64,000 nucleotides of DNA, taken from positions 9,975,485 through 10,039,484 of the forward strand of contig OY986968.1 of the NCBI GenBank assembly GCA_963920575.1. Reading direction: 5' to 3'. Of the stretch, positions 1-11,470 are shown one piece after another. The notes under the pieces were generated by a model. The model worked only from the letters and a program-made list of their open reading frames with translations, did no database searches and was not told where the DNA came from. Every line of letters begins with the position of its first letter. Positions within the stretch are counted from its first letter, which is position 1. Source of the DNA: Narthecium ossifragum. Its lineage: Eukaryota; Streptophyta; Magnoliopsida; Dioscoreales; Nartheciaceae. Made by a program: the position numbers and the translations under genes.

Positions 1-2
1 CT

Positions 3-573
3 GGAGTCGGAGTCCTCCTTGCATCCCCACAAGGAGGTAAACATACCTTCTCAACGCAGCTCATCCCTAAATGCTCAAATAATGTAGCGGAGTACCAAGT
101 CCTGGCTTTTGGGTTAAACATTGCACAGGACATTAACATCCTCGACCTTGAGATAATTGGCAATTCCCAACTGGTCATCAAGCAATTATCTGAAGAGTAT
201 CGATGTTTGAGTCCCGACCTCGAACAGTTCCTACATAAAGTCCGGGATCACATCACTCGGCTCCGGACGGTTGGTTTAACTCATGTCCCACAGAGAGAAT
301 TCCGAAGCCGACACGGTGGCTCAACTGAGGTTGAGTTGAGAAGCTGAAGTTACTCTAACTACTTCCAAAGTGTCAACAAACTTTACCTCGAAGGCCGACT
401 GGAGAGAACCATTCATTCAATATTTCACAAACCCATCCCAAGCTTGAGGGGCAAAAGATCTAAGACAAAGAGCGTCCATGTATCTCTTACTTGAAGGCGA
501 GCTATATCGCAAATCCTTCAAGGGACCTCTCCTACGATGCCTAAATATGGACGATACTCTCCAAGCACTAGCA
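3..573 (+). pseudogene. Element A: RNase H and integrase N-terminal remnant (Tat-type Ty3/gypsy)
   Basis: Frame 3 from base 3 reads an RNase H of the archaeal-like kind found as a second RNase H in Tat-lineage gypsy elements: a GVGVLLASPQGG start, SNNVAEYQVLAFGL, and GNSQLVIKQL. A one-base shift near 290 moves the C-terminal ENSEADTVAQL motif into another frame, so the domain is broken. From about 400 a third segment (YLLLEGELYRKSFKGPLLRCL) matches the stretch before the integrase zinc finger. The reading stops where an LTR is inserted at 574. The N-terminal part lies outside the window. The lineage call rests on the RNase H type and is moderately sure; loss of function is clear. Confidence 0.65.
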
Positions 574-1975
574 TGATGAGTCATGAAATATTCATAATTT
601 GACCCCTTAATTTACCCTTGTTAGGCCAAGAGTAGTTGTTTTTAATAGTTTGTTAGTTGATTTCATGTTTAATCATGATTTGAGAAGAAATACAAGATTT
701 TTCGATAAAATTATGAATTTATGTGAAAAAGATTGGTTCGTCACCTGTCAGGAGAATATCCTCCAGAAATTATGTATAAGTCTTCTAGATCTACAACGTT
801 CATGTTGGACATTTTGTGAGATTCCTGATGGATTGATACTAGTTTTGAAGAATATAAAGATACATATGTTGGAAAACTGTTACATCGATTTCAGAGTAAT
901 ATTCGTAAAATATTCCAAATAACTCCAAATATTATGAAATATTCGGAATATGACAAAGGACTTCCTGATCTACATATTTTGTGTTGGACAAGTTTTGTGA
1001 TTCCGGACTAACTGGATCCGGTTGCGATCGGAGTAGGGCTACCAGAATTAATTCAGGAAATCCGAGTTGTAAGTCGAACTTTAGTCAAAACTCTAGTTTT
1101 GAGAGTTCTCCTATAAATAAGGTTATTCCATTCGAATTTATCATCTTTTTGACAATCTTTGGAGAAGCAAAGAGAAAACGGCAAGGGTGTGGATGGTGAC
1201 GACTTTCTTCCCCAACCCGATGGTCTTCATCCAAAAGATGAGTGGCTAACTTCTCTACTTAGGAATCTCATGAAACTCTATGTAGTTTTGGTATTTCTTT
1301 CGTTTGAACTTTGTAATCTTCTCAAAACATGATCTTATGATTATGCTTTTTATTGTTAATAGAGTTGAAGGAACACAGTTCCCTTGATGTACTTTCAGTC
1401 CTATATGATTTCTATGATTGATTGTAGAGATTCATAGGATGATTTTCCTATGATTTATGGTTTGCTATTGAGATAGGCTATACTGTGTTAGGATAGATTG
1501 TGCTAAGATCATTAGGAGTAGAATAAAGTAAAGTAGTTGTAGGATCAAAGACGACCTATACCAAGAAAGATAGGCTATGCCAATAGAAACATAAATTTTA
1601 TTTTAGGCATTCATGTAAGCTTGTAACCATATGATCTATAATGTTGAGAGAAGAGAATAAGATGATAACTAGACAAAACTAATAATGAAACTAGGGTGGA
1701 TTGAGTAATGTCTAAGTAACTACTTCATTGATTCAAATTGATCAACCTTTTATTTCTTTTCTTTATTAGTTTGGATAATTCTATTCTATTTTTTATTCTT
1801 TTGCTTAGATTTAAGGTTTTGAGATTTGATTTAAATTGTTTTTGGTAAATTCCTTATAGTTCGACTCTAGACTTCACCACTATTCTATCATATAGATTAG
1901 TGATTGAATAAGGATATATAAATTTCTAAATTGTGTTTTGCGTATGATTTAACGACTCCGCTTCGCAGGCGATCA
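574..1975 (+). mobile_element. Solo LTR, type 1, inserted in element A
   Basis: This 1402-bp block starts TGATGAGTC and ends GCGATCA. It is the same family as the LTRs at 4608, 29295 and 63112 (shared TGATGAGTCA..AAATATTCATA start, shared R/U5 text with a run about a gained regular CTATAAATAAGG-like TATA near 1110, and GCGATCA end). The flanks are TAGCA (569-573) and TAGCT (1976-1980), a target-site duplication with one mismatch. No PBS or PPT adjoins it, and element A sequence continues on both sides, so it is a solo LTR left by recombination between the two LTRs of a former full element. Confidence 0.8.
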
Positions 1976-2650
1976 TAGCTTCAACGTGCAAGAGAGGCAA
2001 AGATATGTAGAGGAATGGGGCTTCAAGATAGTGAATTCAACCCCCTATTCTGCCCAGACAAACGAACAAGCCGAGTTAACAAGCAAAACCATTAAATATA
2101 ATGTGCGAAAGATGATCAACACATACGAAAACCCAAGGAGATGGCATTAGATCTTAGGCGAGACATTGTGGGCCTATCGTACATCTCGAAGAGATAGCAG
2201 AGGAACAATTCCCTACGAGTTAGTCTACAGACATGATGCCGTGCTCCCCGTAGAAGTCCAAGTCGGATCTCTGAAAATAGAGCATCAAACTCACATGACC
2301 TTGGCTCAATACGACGAGGCAATGCTAGGAGAACTTGACTCACTTGAGGGAGTCAGGGTCCGAGCCTTTAATCAGATCGAAGCCCAGAAAAGAAAAGTCG
2401 CCCGAGCTTATAACAAGCGAGTTCGAGGTCGAAGCTTCAACGCCGGGGACTTAGTCTGGAAGATAATCCTTCCTTTAAAAACTAAAGATCCAAACTTAGG
2501 TAAATGGAGTCCTAACTAGGAAGGACCTTTCCGAGTGCGAGACGTCCTATGTTGAAACACATACCGGGTACAAAGACTTGATGGTGTTACCCATCCACAT
2601 ACAATAAATGGTAAATTCCTAAAGAAATACATACCATATATCTGGGAAAC
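1976..2650 (+). pseudogene. Element A: integrase C-terminal half
   Basis: The reading frame RYVEEWGFKIVNSTPYSAQ to LWAYRTSRRDSRGTIPYELVY and then LDGVTHPHTINGKFLKKYIP is the end of a gypsy integrase: core C-terminus, GPY/F-like module and tail. There are in-frame stops near 2148 (TAG) and 2517 (TAG), and one near 2553. The normal NGQAE motif reads NEQAE. Between the fragment ending at 573 and this one roughly 150 residues of the catalytic core (both aspartates) are missing, so that deletion is separate from, and probably older than, the LTR insertion. Lies between the solo LTR and the antisense ORF region. Confidence 0.65.
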
Positions 2651-2742
2651 AAATAAAGAAATACCTAACCAAAATTTCCCAGAACTTTAGGAGAATTTCT
2701 TAAAATCTCCACTAAACAGGGGGTTTCATGCGTAATAAATGT

Positions 2743-4431
2743 TTAAATAGGAGGTCGAACCTCTCGTACAACATCCCACATCATCTCAAACAAGGCCAAC
2801 ATACATTCTGATATAATGACAATAGTCGGCCTTGTCTGAAAACACAAAAGCAAAGACTCAAAAAGATGCAAATCTAAGTCAAGCTTGTCCATGTCAGCAT
2901 CAAGCTTCGCCTCTTCCACATCCATCAATCTGGAAAGCACATCCTACTTTGAATATTCCTCAGCCAACATCGCTTCCAGTTCATAAATACGACGATCCAC
3001 CGCCACCACCTGAGTGTGTAAATCAGAAAGGGTAGCCTCACGATGACTCGCTCTTTCATAGTGAGTGGATATGACCTCATTGAGAGTGCACTTGCTCCGC
3101 TCTTTCCCCTAGTTGCGAGTGAAACCTAACCAATAGACTCCGGAAGTGATCAAAAGTGGTATTTGGAGCCTATCGCACGTGCCACAACGCTTGGAGAAGC
3201 TACAGGAGAAACCCTCCTCGAGCAAGCTCGTTGAGGCTGTAATTGCGGAAGGGTTCGAAGACGAGTCGGAGAGTCTCGAGCTGAGCCGGATCCGGCACAC
3301 CCATGTAGCGATCGAAGGAGGGCTACAAGTCAACAAAGCTTTGTATGTACTCCTAAAGAGTACGACGCTCCAAATCCTCGCCGTGACGTCTCCCCGAGGT
3401 GCAGGGTGGAACCCATCACTTTCAATCCCCAAGTCACACCCTATTGGAGATGTCGCGGGGGAGACGTCATAATCGAGGTTTACCCAGCCGATCTCAAGTG
3501 CCATATCCGCTGCACGTGCAGCAGGCTCCTTCTCCCCGACTACCCGTTTTCCTTTGTTAATGGGAGGTTGGCCTTCAACTAATGGATGCTCGGCATCAGC
3601 CTCAGGGGCTCAAACAATCTCTAAACTCAAGAAAAACCTCCAATGACAAAAGGCTCGTAACTCCAATCGGAGCTGGAGACTCGGACGGTACTTCTCCTCG
3701 GGCAATCTTTGGATCAAAGGAAGCCACAGGATCAGATAGGGGGGCATCTCCACCTGAGACTGGCTCGACAACTACTATAGTTGCTGCTGGCAATGATGAA
3801 AGCGATGGCACGGACACCGGTGGTGTGGTAAGGGAATTCGCATCCAACGACACATCATGAGAGGAAGCTTCTTGTTCGTTTCCAGTCACTTCTCCCCTAT
3901 CCTCGACGACTGCATTCCTTGCATCGATGGTACGCTAATGAGCTTGGATCTTCGAACCGTTTGCGCAAGGTGTCCCTAGTGGAATCAGATAACTAAAAGA
4001 ACAAAACACAATACAATGAGATGGACATAAACAGAAGGAAGTCTGTGTGAAGGTAATATCTTCAACTCCATTACCTCCTTCAAAACTAGGATGAGTTCTC
4101 TCATCAAAGTCTTAAACCTTTCCCGAGCAGCCTCTTTAATCGTTCGCTCCGAGGGGCGTGGTGACTGGGAGTAAGTTGAGAAAACGTTGAGTTCGTCTTT
4201 AGCTTCAAGCCGTGGTGGACTAGTAGCAGCCACGGAATCAGGCTCAGCCACATCAACAACCATTGAGGGCTTCGCACCATACCTCACCCGGATTACGAGA
4301 GCCCTCGGGGTCTCCACTAGCAAGGCAATCTCTCCTGAAGCGACGGACAAGGAAGTCGACTCAGGCTCAACCCCAGGGACCTCGTGTTGAGGATAGCTAC
4401 CACTCAAGGAAGTCCTAGCAAGTGACCTCAT
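2743..4431 (-). pseudogene. Element A: antisense ORF region downstream of pol
   Basis: On the minus strand a chain of open segments (4431-3985, 3889-3602, 3504-3109, then about 3140-2743) runs opposite to the integrase. The translations are Ser/Pro/Ala/Glu-rich, then near the end become helical and coiled-coil-like (THYERASHREATLSDL, then DRRIYELEAMLAEE). Stops and frame changes break it. Several Tat-lineage elements (Grande, RIRE2, Retand types) are known to carry an antisense ORF between pol and the 3' LTR, and the position fits that. No known domain is recognised, so the function is unknown. Confidence 0.45.
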
Positions 4432-4607
4432 TCGGGTCCAGAGCAGCTGGTCATCATCATCATCATCCTCTCTTTTTTATTTTGGAGCTGAATTCAAGAG
4501 AATACGATGAGACAGGAGAACTCAGAAGCTGAGAGCAAAAGATGAAAGGAAAGAAACTAACCATTGGGTGCTTTTCCTTTACTCATCTCCTTCATCACCA
4601 CTCTCCT

Positions 4608-7600
4608 TCATGAGACATGAATTATGCATAATTAAACCCCTTAAATTACCTTTGTTAGCCTAAGAGTAGTTTTATTTAATATCTTATTGTTTGATTTAAG
4701 GTCTATGTATGATTTGAGAAGAAATACAAGAAATTCGGCCAAAAATCATTAGATTTTGCAAAAAAACTGCATCATCGACTGTTTGGCAATAAATACCAGA
4801 ATTCAGAAAAAAAAACTAAAAATCCTGAAATTATGGGAGATGAAAGAAAACTTCAAGAGATACATCATTCATGTTGAAGGCTTTGTGAAATTCTTTATAA
4901 ATTAGCGCCAGTTTTGAGTCAAAGTTGGATCCATAGAAGCTCAAATTTGAAAAGCTGAAGAAATTAAATAATGACATGGCAGTTAAACCGACTCGAGTGA
5001 TGGATCGGTTTTGAGTCCGATGGATCGCTCGGATGACGTCATTAGTATGATAAATTAGGAAATTTAGAGTTTAAATCCAGCTATGACTCCTAAACCCTAT
5101 TCTGGGGTTGCAGCTATAAATAGGGTTATTTCAGACAATCTTTGGAGAAGGAAAGAGGAGGCGATAAGGGTGTGGATGTTGACGACCTTCTTCCCCAACC
5201 CGATGGCTTTCATTCACAAGATGAGTGGCTAACTTCTTGTATTTAGGAATCTCATGAAACCCTAGTGTAATTTTGGTTTTTCTTTAGTTCGATTCTTGTG
5301 AACTTCTCGATGCATGATCTCATAAAAATGATTAATAGAGTTGAAGGAACATAGTTCCTTGACGTATTTTCAGTCCTACATGATTTCTGTGATTGATTAT
5401 AGAGATTCATAGGATGGTTTTCATGTGATTTATGGTTTCCTTTTGAGATATATTATGCAATACTAGGATAGGTTGTGCTAAGATCATTAGGAGTAAAATA
5501 AAGTGAGGTAATTGTAGCATCAAAGACAACCTATACCAAGAAAGATAGGTTATGCCGTTAGGAACATAAATCTGATTTTAGGGATGCATGTAAGTTTAAG
5601 AAGTAGTGGGTCCATAATGTTTAGAGAAGAGAACATGAAGATAACTAGAGAAGATTGAAAGCGAAAGTAGGGCGGATTGAGTAATTCCTAAGTCACCTAT
5701 CCATTGAATCGAATTGATCATATTTAATTGTTTTTCTTAGATAGTTCCAATTAGTTCAAACCTATCATTAGTTCTTTTGCTTAGATTTAGGGTTTTGAGA
5801 ATTGATTTCAATCTTTCCTGGTAAATTCTCTATGGTTCGTGTGAGGACCAGTATGTTGGGTCGAGATTCTGGTTTTGTGGTTTGGCTCGGTTGGTCTTGC
5901 TTTGCGATTGGTTGATCGTATCGTTGTTTTTGGACCCTGAGGGCAATTTGGTAAATTACGCCTTGGCAGTTGGTTTCACACCCGTGTAGTGTATATACAG
6001 TCTTGATTGATGTACATGATTGAATAGATCCAATAGGAGAGTTCGTGATTGTCAGATCCGGATGAAATTGCGACGAGATCGCAATTTGGAGTCAAATCGG
6101 ATTCAGTACGATCAGTTGGCTCGTCTAAACCGGCTAAGCCACTTAAATGGCTTAACCCTCTTCTCTCTCTCTCCCTCTCTCTTTCTTTTTCTTTTTCTTT
6201 TCTTTTCCTCTTCCTTCCCTGCTTTCCCCGAGCCCGATCCCCTTTCCCTTTCCCTCGTGCCGGCTTCTTCCTACTCCGACGACCTGGAAGCGGCGGCGAG
6301 CTAAGGCCCCCTCCCCCCTTCTCCTTCCTTCCCTTTCTCTCTCCCGCGACAGCCTCGCTTCCTTCTCCGTCGACAGCTGCGGTTGTGGGAGGACTTCGAC
6401 AACTCTCCGGTGAGCTGGAGACGGCGATGGCGACAGAGGACGGCGGATCAAAGTGGATTAGTAGTGGATTAGCATGTGAAGGTAGGTTTCTACGCCTAAA
6501 CCCTTGTTTAGGGTTTATCTAGGGTTTGGTTTGTTTGTTTGTTGATTTCTTTGTGTTAGATTGTTCCCCTTAGCATGCTTAACATCTGATCTTGCTTCCA
6601 TGCAGTAAACCGGATTTATACATGTTTTTCCCAGATTTTCGTCGATGCTCTGTTCTTAGATGAACAGTCGAGTTCATGCTCGATTTCTGAGCTTTGTGAG
6701 CATGATCTCGTGTAACTTTCAAGATGAAAGTTGTCGATCATCGAATCTACTTTCATTTACTGGTGGTGTCATGATGTGCGGATTTATATACAATTTTTGA
6801 CGAATTGTTTCCTAAACTGCTACCAAACAGAAATTAGGAAAAAGATTAGTAAATTTTGTAGAAATTAGACATCAATTAGATTCAATTCTTGGACACGACG
6901 TTCCTAGCATGTTTCTCCATGTCTAATCTGTTCTAATTTGGAATTTGTCTTCATTTAGATGTTAAATTGCTATGAATTCATCCTCTCTAACTTAAGGTTA
7001 TTGCAGAGGTTCAAAAAAGAGTGTTTTAATGGATTTTGATGTTTTCCTCGTCTCTATTTCTTCGAGATACATGAAATTAGTATTCCTAGTGATCTCGAGG
7101 GCTAGCATGTTCTAATTGGTGGTTTTTAGATTATTAATTGTTTGATTTTCAGCATGATTAGTTAGTTTCAAATCATCCTTGTTTAATTAGCAATTAATTG
7201 CATGTCATGTTTATTTACATCGTATTATATACATGTATACTTAGCTTGTGGTTGAACCAAGGGAGTCACGCCCCTTGGGATGTTTAGATATTTAATGGGC
7301 CGAATGTGTGCCCTAGTTGATGTATATCGCAAATGTGTTTGGTTATTATTTGTTTGGTCGGGGGTGTGCCTCATTGTAGGAATTTTGGGAGACAGCTGTT
7401 TAAGCCGTCGTAATGCTGAAATTCTGATTGAATGTTTTATTGCTTGTTTACGGCCTGTGTCGCCGTTGTTGTGTTAGATAGATATTCAACTGCTTTGGAC
7501 CCTTGCTATGTTTACCCTCCATCGGCTAGCTATAAGCTATGCCTAGCCCTGTATATTGATATGTCATTATGTTGCATGCATATATCTATTTATTTGTGCC

Positions 7601-8658
7601 TGGGCATTAAATGCATCTTGTTTGCATTAGAGCATAAGGTTAGGGAGTAGGTGAATAGGGTCTTCGTCGATCCGAGGCTCTCGAGTAGTTCGGATCTAGC
7701 CCTAGGACTGTAGCTGGATAGCAAGGACTAGGACGTGATTTTAATGCTGACTGATTATTAAGTAGTCGGACTGGAATATTATATTGTTATTGAGGTTTAG
7801 AGGTCATGTTGTTTCTCCAAGGCAAAGTGCTAAGGATGGATGTTGATGGGTTTCTGATGTGGGTCCCCAAGGCATGGGAATCCTGCTTGGGTAAGGATGA
7901 TCCTGCATGTTACTGTTCCGTGGCCTAATGATAACATGTTCAGCAGAGAGGTTTCATGACAGGAGCCCTTGGGACATCAATAGGGTTATGGGACCCTTGG
8001 CATTCCTTAGACATAAGCGAAGAGACAACACAGTTGTTGTTTTCCTCCCTTCAGTGTGCCATAGAGTAGATGCCTACTGAGCTTTCTTGCTCACTCCTAC
8101 CTGGGCTGCATCGGCGATGCAGGTCGATACAGTTCCTTCTTTTTTAGGTAGTTGTGGCTTGGAGGCGGCACTCTCCTTGGTGGTGCGTGAGATCGAGGAT
8201 ATCATCAGTTTATCTTATTCAATTGATGTTCAGCTTTAAATGTATAAATTATAATCTGAAGGAGAAATGTATTTGTATTCCAATTTGATGTAAATTGATT
8301 AGAGATTGTTGTATTTAGAGGACTTGTACCTTTATTGTATCATTTAAAAGTTAATTGAGTATTGTAGTGGTTAATTTTGTACTATGATGTGATGATATGA
8401 GAGTTTAAATTAATTGTGAATATTATAATCATGCACCAGGTTTAAAAAGTGATATTTAAAGGGGATGCTCTCGCCGTTTATTTTTACAGTTTAGGACCCT
8501 TACGCCCCGGACCGGATAGGTTTTTTGGGTCGGGGTGTGACAGTTCGACTCTGAACTTCACTACTATTCTACCTAGTAGTGTAGTGAATGAATAAGAATT
8601 ATAAATTTAATATTTTATTGATTTGCAATGTTTTAACGACACGTTTCGCAAGCGATCA
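4608..8658 (+). mobile_element. Element D 5' LTR (type 1), interrupted by solo LTR K1
   Basis: This LTR aligns by eye with those at 574, 29295 and 63112. It starts around 4608 (TCATGAGACATG, a decayed form of TGATGAGTCATG) and ends ..CGCAAGCGATCA at 8658, followed after 5 bases by a PBS-like site. A CTATAAATAGGG TATA box lies near 5111. The LTR is split at 5840 by solo LTR K1; without that insertion it would be about 1.34 kb. It abuts the antisense ORF of element A, so D probably inserted there, but no convincing target-site duplication was found. Confidence 0.7.
5840..8542 (+). mobile_element. Solo LTR K1 (chromovirus-like, 2.7 kb)
   Basis: The block starts TGTGAGGACC and ends GGGTGTGACA, with GTTCG on both sides (5835-5839 and 8543-8547), a perfect 5-bp target-site duplication. 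Length 2703 bp. The TGTGACGACCC..GGGTCG..TGTGACA style ends are typical of long LTRs of Tekay/Del chromoviruses. Inside: a possible TATA (TATATAC near 5992), a CT-rich then G/C-rich leader (6160-6480) ending in a splice-donor-like AAGGTAGGT, then AT-rich intron-like DNA. Open frames in the leader (6049-6522) look like chance reading of low-complexity sequence. No PBS, PPT or coding domain is attached. K2 (21606-25146) is the same family. Confidence 0.85.
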
Positions 8659-8663
8659 ATTGT

Positions 8664-8681
8664 TGACGCCGTTGATGGGGA
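8664..8681 (+). other. Element D primer binding site (tRNA-Asp type, decayed)
   Basis: TGACGCCGTTGATGGGGA lies 5 bases after the LTR end. It differs at 3 of 18 positions from the complement of the plant tRNA-Asp 3' end (TGGCGCCGTTGCCGGGGA), the primer site used by Athila and Tat elements. Element F carries the perfect site and B has one mismatch. Confidence 0.75.
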
Positions 8682-8682
8682 A

Positions 8683-9558
8683 TTCGACGGTTAATTGATT
8701 GATTTTCTCTTGACTCTTTTTCTTTGCCTAGTTAGATTTTTATTTTTCTTGTTTTTCCCTTTCTTTATTTTACACTTTCTAGGATTTATCTGACAACTTT
8801 ATGGAATATTTGCAGCATTAAATCGGAATATTTCTTGGAAGGAGACGCTTGCTTGCCACCCGGAGCGATTGGTCGGACTTGAATCCGACTGATCGGAACT
8901 GTGTAGTCTTCTCGCGTTGTTGTCACGAACGATCGATCGGCCGGACCACCGTTCAATTGTCTGGAAACTGATCGATCGACCAAACCACCGATCAATCGTC
9001 TACGTGGCATTCAGGTAAGTCTTCTAACCTGCAACTTTTCATTTTCCTATGGTATTCCTGGTTTTCTTCTCTCCTAAGAATCTTCTGCTTTCTTTTGGTA
9101 TGTGATTTTGCATGCAGGGCTAGATATTATTTGCCACCGGGTGATACATTGTGGGATTATCACACGTCTTCGACATATGTACCTGCTTATACTAATGACA
9201 CATATGGTTCCCAAACCCGGTGTATGATTCATATTCCTATCCTTATAATCCAGATTTTAGAAACCATACATACTCTAGTTGGCAATTCGAAGGTTATCAA
9301 CCTTCTAATGTTCAACCATGTAACATAGAAACACCGGACCAAAATTTTACACATAGTTTTGAACAACAATATCCTCCTCCACAAGCACCCTCTGACCCGA
9401 CTTTGGACACAATCATGAATGCACTTACAAACATTAATGCTAACATGACTGAGCTCACGACTGAGCTTAAGAGCGAAATGGCTTTGATGAGAAACAATAT
9501 TAATTCTAACGCTCAATCAATTAAGAAAATTGAAACACAAATAAAACAACTAGCCCAC
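8683..9558 (+). pseudogene. Element D leader and gag remnant
   Basis: The leader (8683-9090) holds CGATCGATCGG-type palindromes near 8930-8990. From about 9110 a gag-like frame reads YYLPPGDTLWDYHTSSTY, shifts frame just after DTYG near 9205, and continues PYNPDFRNHTYSSWQFEGY then SDPTLDTIMNALTNINANM and a coiled-coil-like tail ending IETQIKQLAH. It aligns with the region after the zinc knuckle in the gag of element C (YNPGWRNHPNFSW.., EPTLNSIMSTLLEM). The large N-terminal gag domain and the zinc knuckle are absent although the PBS lies just upstream, so D was either non-autonomous or internally deleted. Element B interrupts it at 9559. Confidence 0.6.
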
Positions 9559-11290
9559 TGATGAGTGCATGAAAGTGCACTCTGAACAACCTTATAACCA
9601 TCTCAATTGCTAGATTATTATCCTTAATCAGCATCTTTATTACTATTTTTATATCTATATGTTGCTTCACATGGTTGTTTGGAAAATGCAGGAAATTGGA
9701 GCTAAAAGAAGCTGAAAAGAGTATATGGATCAACTTCAAAAATTAATCTGTACCTGCTCATGAAGAACCAGATGATGTACCATATATGGTTGGAAAACTC
9801 TTGAAGTCTAGATTCTGGAGAACTTTACGGTTCGTGATTCCAAGTTTCCTAGAGGAAGTTACGGTAATTTTAGTACCGATGGCGCAGTCTGAAGGGCAGA
9901 ACCGAAAATAAGCTGGAAGTCCGAGTGATCCGCCGATCGATCGGACCACGCAGAAACGTGACAGAACTTGTTTTTTTCAGCCATATAGGGAGCGATCAAT
10001 CCCTCTATCGCTCCTATAGGGTCCGATCGATCCGACACCAATGGTCCGATCGATCGGACTCGGAAAAAGCCAAAAACAGCGGATTTTTACTCAACCGATC
10101 GATCCAACACTCATAATTCGATCGATCGGACTTGAGAATTAAAGGGTGACAGAACGTATGCTTTTTAGAGGAGCAGAGTTCGATCGATCCGTCCATCGAT
10201 CGGACTCGGGCGTAAATAGAAGATTGGAGATTTCAAGAGACCGATCGATCCAACATCCCGAGGGGGATCGATCGGACGTTCCCAGTGAATTAAATCAACG
10301 GTTTAGATCAAATCCGTTGATGGAGAGACTTTGGGGCTATAAATAGGACTCTTTCTAGGGTTTGAGGGGGACTTCTTGGACGTTTTTGGAGGCTCTTTCT
10401 GGACGTTTCCCAAAGGAAGAAGATGAAGACATCTTCATCCATGGCCGAGTAATCCGCGGGCATGGCGGACGGATGATCTAGCGAGGATTAGGGTTTCTTC
10501 TCCAACAATGGTTCATGTTTTTAATCTTTATTGTTAAACTCTTCTTATGTATTGGATCTTCACAGATTGCTTTGTGGTTAAACATTATTATAAATCCAGT
10601 CATGCTTCTTTTATAATATTGTGATCCCATAGTTATCTCTTTTGATTCTCCTACCGAGTCTCACGAGACCTTTGCTATGCATTGCCCGTAGTGACAGCTG
10701 GTATTGTGTATTCTTAGGGATCTGGTAAGACAAGGTTGGGGCTCTATACCGTGAGATCTTTGCTATGCATTGCCGATTGTGAGAGTTGGTATTGTGTATT
10801 CTTAGAGATCCGGTTAGAGTTAGGGCTTTGTCCCGATGAACTTTTGTTGCGCGTTGCCTGTAGTGACAGCCGGTATCGTGTATTCTTAGGTTTGGTTGGA
10901 TGAAGTTAGAACTATAAAAAGGAAGAACCAATCGTAGGAAGAGACATTTATATATTTTATCAGATTCATAATTCTTTATCTTCCGGTTAAGGTGATTGGG
11001 ATGTGAATCCCTTAACTGTGTATCATATGAACTGTTGAGAAGAGAAGAACCTAAATCCGAGTGAAGTGATTCCTGAAGCCTAGCCTCATTCAAATCCTGA
11101 TTTCTTTCGTTAACTTTATCTTACCATTACATCTTCGATCTATTTTCTTAACTTTCATCGCTCTTGATTGTTTTCAATTCATTGTTATCTATGTTTCTGG
11201 ATCTTTCCTGCTTCTCTCACTGTGGGATTCGACCTCTCTTATGCTGTACGGCACCGCGACCGCTGTGCGTGACACATTTGAGCGACATCA
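9559..11290 (+). repeat. Element B 5' LTR
   Basis: Starts TGATGAGTGCATG and ends GCGACATCA, 5 bases before the PBS. It contains an array of GATCGATC palindromes (9933-10280), a TATA box CTATAAATA at 10338-10346, and three tandem copies of an 86-87-bp unit (TTGCTATGCATTGCC.. at about 10671, 10758 and a decayed copy at 10844). The long minus-strand open frame across those repeats is in both LTRs only because the LTRs are copies; I do not treat it as a gene. Confidence 0.9.
9933..10346 (+). promoter_or_regulatory. Element B U3: paired GATCGATC palindromes and TATA box
   Basis: About ten copies of an (C)CGATCGATC(GG) site occur between 9933 and 10280. They mostly come in pairs about 24 bp apart (10019/10043, 10093/10117, 10240/10264; 10179/10195 is closer), and the pairs recur every 65-85 bp. 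CCGATCGATCGG at 9933-9944 is a perfect 12-bp palindrome. The array ends 60 bp before the TATA box at 10338. The same array is in the 3' LTR (18486-18835; TATA at about 18893). That it acts as an upstream enhancer array is inference from position. Confidence 0.6.
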
Positions 11291-11295
11291 AAAAT

Positions 11296-11313
11296 TGGCG
11301 GCGTTGCCGGGGA
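11296..11313 (+). other. Element B primer binding site
   Basis: TGGCGGCGTTGCCGGGGA matches the complement of the plant tRNA-Asp 3' end at 17 of 18 positions (G for C at position 6). It is 5 bases after the 5' LTR. Confidence 0.88.
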
Positions 11314-11470
11314 GACGGTTCAGAAAAGCGCCAGAATCAGATTACAGTGATTGTAGACACCGAAAGCGGTAACTTCGTTCATTTTCTTTAGTTTTTATTT
11401 TTTTTTATTTCGGCTTTGATTTTTCTTCTCTATTAGGATTGTTTTCTTTAGTTGATTTGCATCTTTTGGA

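Noticed and set aside
10611..11093. 160-codon minus-strand frame, also in the other LTR (19166-19648)
   Set aside because: Both copies exist because LTRs are duplicates; the frame is made of an 86-87-bp tandem repeat and has no domain.
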